A DNA stretch of 6,404 nt. It comes from an uncultured Marinilabiliales bacterium (lineage in GTDB: Bacteria; Bacteroidota; Bacteroidia; Bacteroidales; BM520). Made by a program: the position numbers and the translations under genes. Shown here in pieces: positions 5,748 through 6,404 of this stretch. The stretch covers positions 1 to 6,404 of the forward strand of contig CALFIZ010000073.1 in NCBI GenBank assembly GCA_937877575.1, given 5' to 3'. Numbering within the stretch: position 1 is the first letter of the stretch; each line of letters opens with the position of its first letter. The notes under the pieces were generated by a model. The model was given only the letters and a program-made list of their open reading frames with translations. It searched no databases and was not told the DNA's origin.

Positions 5748-5752
5748 TTAAC

Positions 5753-5780
5753 AGATGCCGGAGGTTTTGCTCCGGCATCT
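5753..5780. terminator. Hairpin terminator after the desulfoferrodoxin gene
   Basis: AGATGCCGGAG (5753-5763) pairs perfectly over 11 bp with CTCCGGCATCT (5770-5780) around a 6-base loop. It starts 5 bases after the desulfoferrodoxin stop. The stem is strong, but on the + strand the trailing T run is short (TTTGCTT) and on the - strand it is absent, so termination on + is more likely. It also lies 4 bases beyond the stop of the small - strand frame at 5785. Confidence 0.75.
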
Positions 5781-5784
5781 TTGC

Positions 5785-5910
5785 TTATAAATTCTCTTCA
5801 AGATATTTTCGCACATCATCTGTTATTACATAAAGCCGCTCAAGAACATTCTCCTTTGTGTATCTTGCATTATGCATGAGATTGCGGCAGTACTCCAAAC
5901 TGTTTTTCAT
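5785..5910 (-). CDS. Small hypothetical protein (41 aa), possibly a gene remnant
   Basis: I do not recognise this product. From the ATG at 5910 it reads 41 residues, beginning MKNSLEYCRN and ending RKYLEENL. It is charged, without a signal peptide or membrane segment, and looks helical in its second half (TKENVLERLYVITDDVRKYL). The frame stays open to an ATG at 6027, but those extra 39 residues lie opposite the start of the + strand frame and look like antisense translation (a CCC run, no pattern). I therefore prefer the inner start, which has a purine-rich GAGG just upstream. A hairpin follows its stop by 4 bases. It may be a real small gene, the C-terminal remnant of a larger gene, or chance. 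Confidence 0.35.
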   Translation of the reverse strand: MKNSLEYCRNLMHNARYTKENVLERLYVITDDVRKYLEENL

Positions 5911-5915
5911 AACCT

Positions 5916-5931
5916 CAAAATATACATTTTG
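5916..5931. repeat. 16-base inverted repeat between the two small divergent frames
   Basis: CAAAAT (5916-5921), spacer ATAC, ATTTTG (5926-5931) is a perfect 6-bp inverted repeat. It sits 6 bases upstream of the ATG of the - strand small frame and about 45 bases upstream of the ATG of the + strand frame. The position suits an operator, but the DNA is A/T-rich and such a short palindrome can occur by chance. Confidence 0.25.
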
Positions 5932-5975
5932 ATATAAACGCCATATTAAACAGCAGCAAAAATGTGAATCTCGAA

Positions 5976-6188
5976 ATGCAACTGCTTCACGAAGATGGGT
6001 GGATTGAACGCTCAACGCTATATGCATTCAGGAGTTTTGATGAGCTAAGCCATGGCGAAGACTATATGGATGCAGACGAAGACAAACGATACAAAATAGA
6101 TGTCTGGGCAAGGCTGTTTAAAGCAGATAGCCGGGAGAAAGTAAAGATGCCCACAGAAAGAAAACCGGAAATGGAAAAAGATAAATGA
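5976..6188 (+). CDS. Hypothetical protein (70 aa), acidic/charged
   Basis: I do not recognise this product and assign no function. From the ATG at 5976 it reads 70 residues, starting MQLLHEDGWIERS, with a central acidic stretch (HGEDYMDADEDKR) followed by YKIDVWARLFKAD and a lysine/glutamate-rich tail ending EMEKDK. There is no signal peptide or membrane segment, so a cytoplasmic location is likely. Residue composition and codon choice look like real coding sequence rather than antisense. The start is uncertain: a GTG at 5964 would add four residues, and the frame stays open back to 5913 without another good start. No Shine-Dalgarno sequence or clear TAnnTTTG promoter is visible. It could be an independent small gene or the 3' part of a decayed one. 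It ends 83 bases before tRNA-Thr. Confidence 0.5.
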   Translation: MQLLHEDGWIERSTLYAFRSFDELSHGEDYMDADEDKRYKIDVWARLFKADSREKVKMPTERKPEMEKDK

Positions 6189-6227
6189 CCTAAAAAAAGA
6201 GCAATAATTCCGACTGCGGCATTGACA

Positions 6228-6260
6228 TTTGGGCAAATATATTGTATATTATCAGAGTTG
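6228..6260 (+). promoter_or_regulatory. Weak candidate promoter of tRNA-Thr
   Basis: TTTG at 6228-6231 could be a -33 element. CAGAGTTG at 6253-6260, 21 bases downstream, matches four of six fixed bases of TAnnTTTG and ends 11 bases before the tRNA. The arrangement parallels that at tRNA-Gln, but the -7 match is poor. Confidence 0.3.
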
Positions 6261-6271
6261 CAAAAAGATAT

Positions 6272-6344
6272 GCTGCCTTGGCTCAGTCGGTAGAGCGTCG
6301 CCTTGGTAAGGCGGAGGTCGGCGGTTCAAGTCCGCTAGGCAGCT
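6272..6344 (+). tRNA. tRNA-Thr (anticodon GGT)
   Basis: A 73-base cloverleaf folds cleanly. The acceptor GCTGCCT (6272-6278) pairs with AGGCAGC (6337-6343), leaving discriminator T6344. The D stem is GCTC/GAGC (6281-6284 with 6293-6296). The anticodon stem TCGCC/GGCGG surrounds loop TTGGTAA, with anticodon GGT at 6305-6307 (reads ACC and ACU, threonine). The T arm is GGCGG/CCGCT with one G-U pair around TTCAAGT (6320-6336). CCA is not encoded. Confidence 0.96.
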
Positions 6345-6351
6345 CTTGCTT

Positions 6352-6379
6352 AAAACCCGGTTTTTTAACCGGGTTTTTT
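6352..6379 (+). terminator. Intrinsic terminator of tRNA-Thr
   Basis: CCCGGTT (6356-6362) pairs perfectly with AACCGGG (6367-6373) around a TTTT loop, followed by six T (6374-6379) and preceded by four A. It starts 7 bases after the tRNA. The A-run on the left means it could also act on the - strand for a gene beyond the window. The last 25 bases of the window show nothing recognisable. Confidence 0.9.
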
Positions 6380-6404
6380 ATACCTTACAGATATAGAAGA
6401 GGTG

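Noticed and set aside
5911..6027. Upstream 39 residues of the small - strand frame
   Set aside because: They lie opposite the start of the + strand hypothetical gene and have no protein-like pattern. The inner ATG at 5910 is more plausible.
6272..6404. Integrative element attachment site at the 3' end of tRNA-Thr
   Set aside because: No second copy of the tRNA 3' end and no integrase are present in the window; the terminator follows normally.

Overview
The window looks like a chromosomal contig end from an anaerobic member of the Bacteroidota, most likely a gut Bacteroidales. Three things point there. Several promoters fit the Bacteroidota -7 element TAnnTTTG, clearest upstream of tRNA-Gln and of the desulfoferrodoxin gene. 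Most genes lack a clear Shine-Dalgarno sequence. The protein sequences resemble Bacteroidales versions of shikimate kinase and of a zinc/manganese-type ABC transporter. Desulfoferrodoxin indicates an anaerobe. The first 20 bases are an Illumina adapter remnant, so the left edge is an assembly artefact and not genome.

Layout, left to right. Bases 1-20 are adapter. A shikimate kinase gene (aroK-like, + strand, 49-576) runs tail-to-tail into a metal-ion ABC transporter operon on the - strand. That operon reads, in transcription order, substrate-binding lipoprotein (2997-2128), ATPase (2131-1382) and membrane permease (1389-580), with overlapping reading frames. Next come a tRNA-Gln(CTG) gene on the + strand and a symmetric hairpin terminator that also closes the following - strand operon, rmlA-rmlB (5249-3215). 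This operon encodes the first two steps of dTDP-deoxysugar synthesis. Divergent from rmlA is a monocistronic desulfoferrodoxin (superoxide reductase) gene at 5367-5747, whose promoter overlaps an operator-like inverted repeat, followed by a strong hairpin. The right end holds two small unrecognised reading frames facing away from each other, then a tRNA-Thr(GGT) gene and its terminator.

The genes fall into independent functional units: aromatic amino-acid synthesis, transition-metal uptake, activated sugar supply for surface polysaccharide, superoxide detoxification and translation. I see no mobile element, CRISPR array, toxin-antitoxin pair or defence system, and no convincing novel multi-gene system. 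The points most worth a second look are the adapter artefact, the inverted repeat over the desulfoferrodoxin promoter, the unusual nucleotide-binding loops of RmlA and the shikimate kinase, and the two small reading frames before tRNA-Thr. No stretch longer than 300 bases lacks a candidate gene. If both small frames are spurious, 5781-6271 would be the only such gap.
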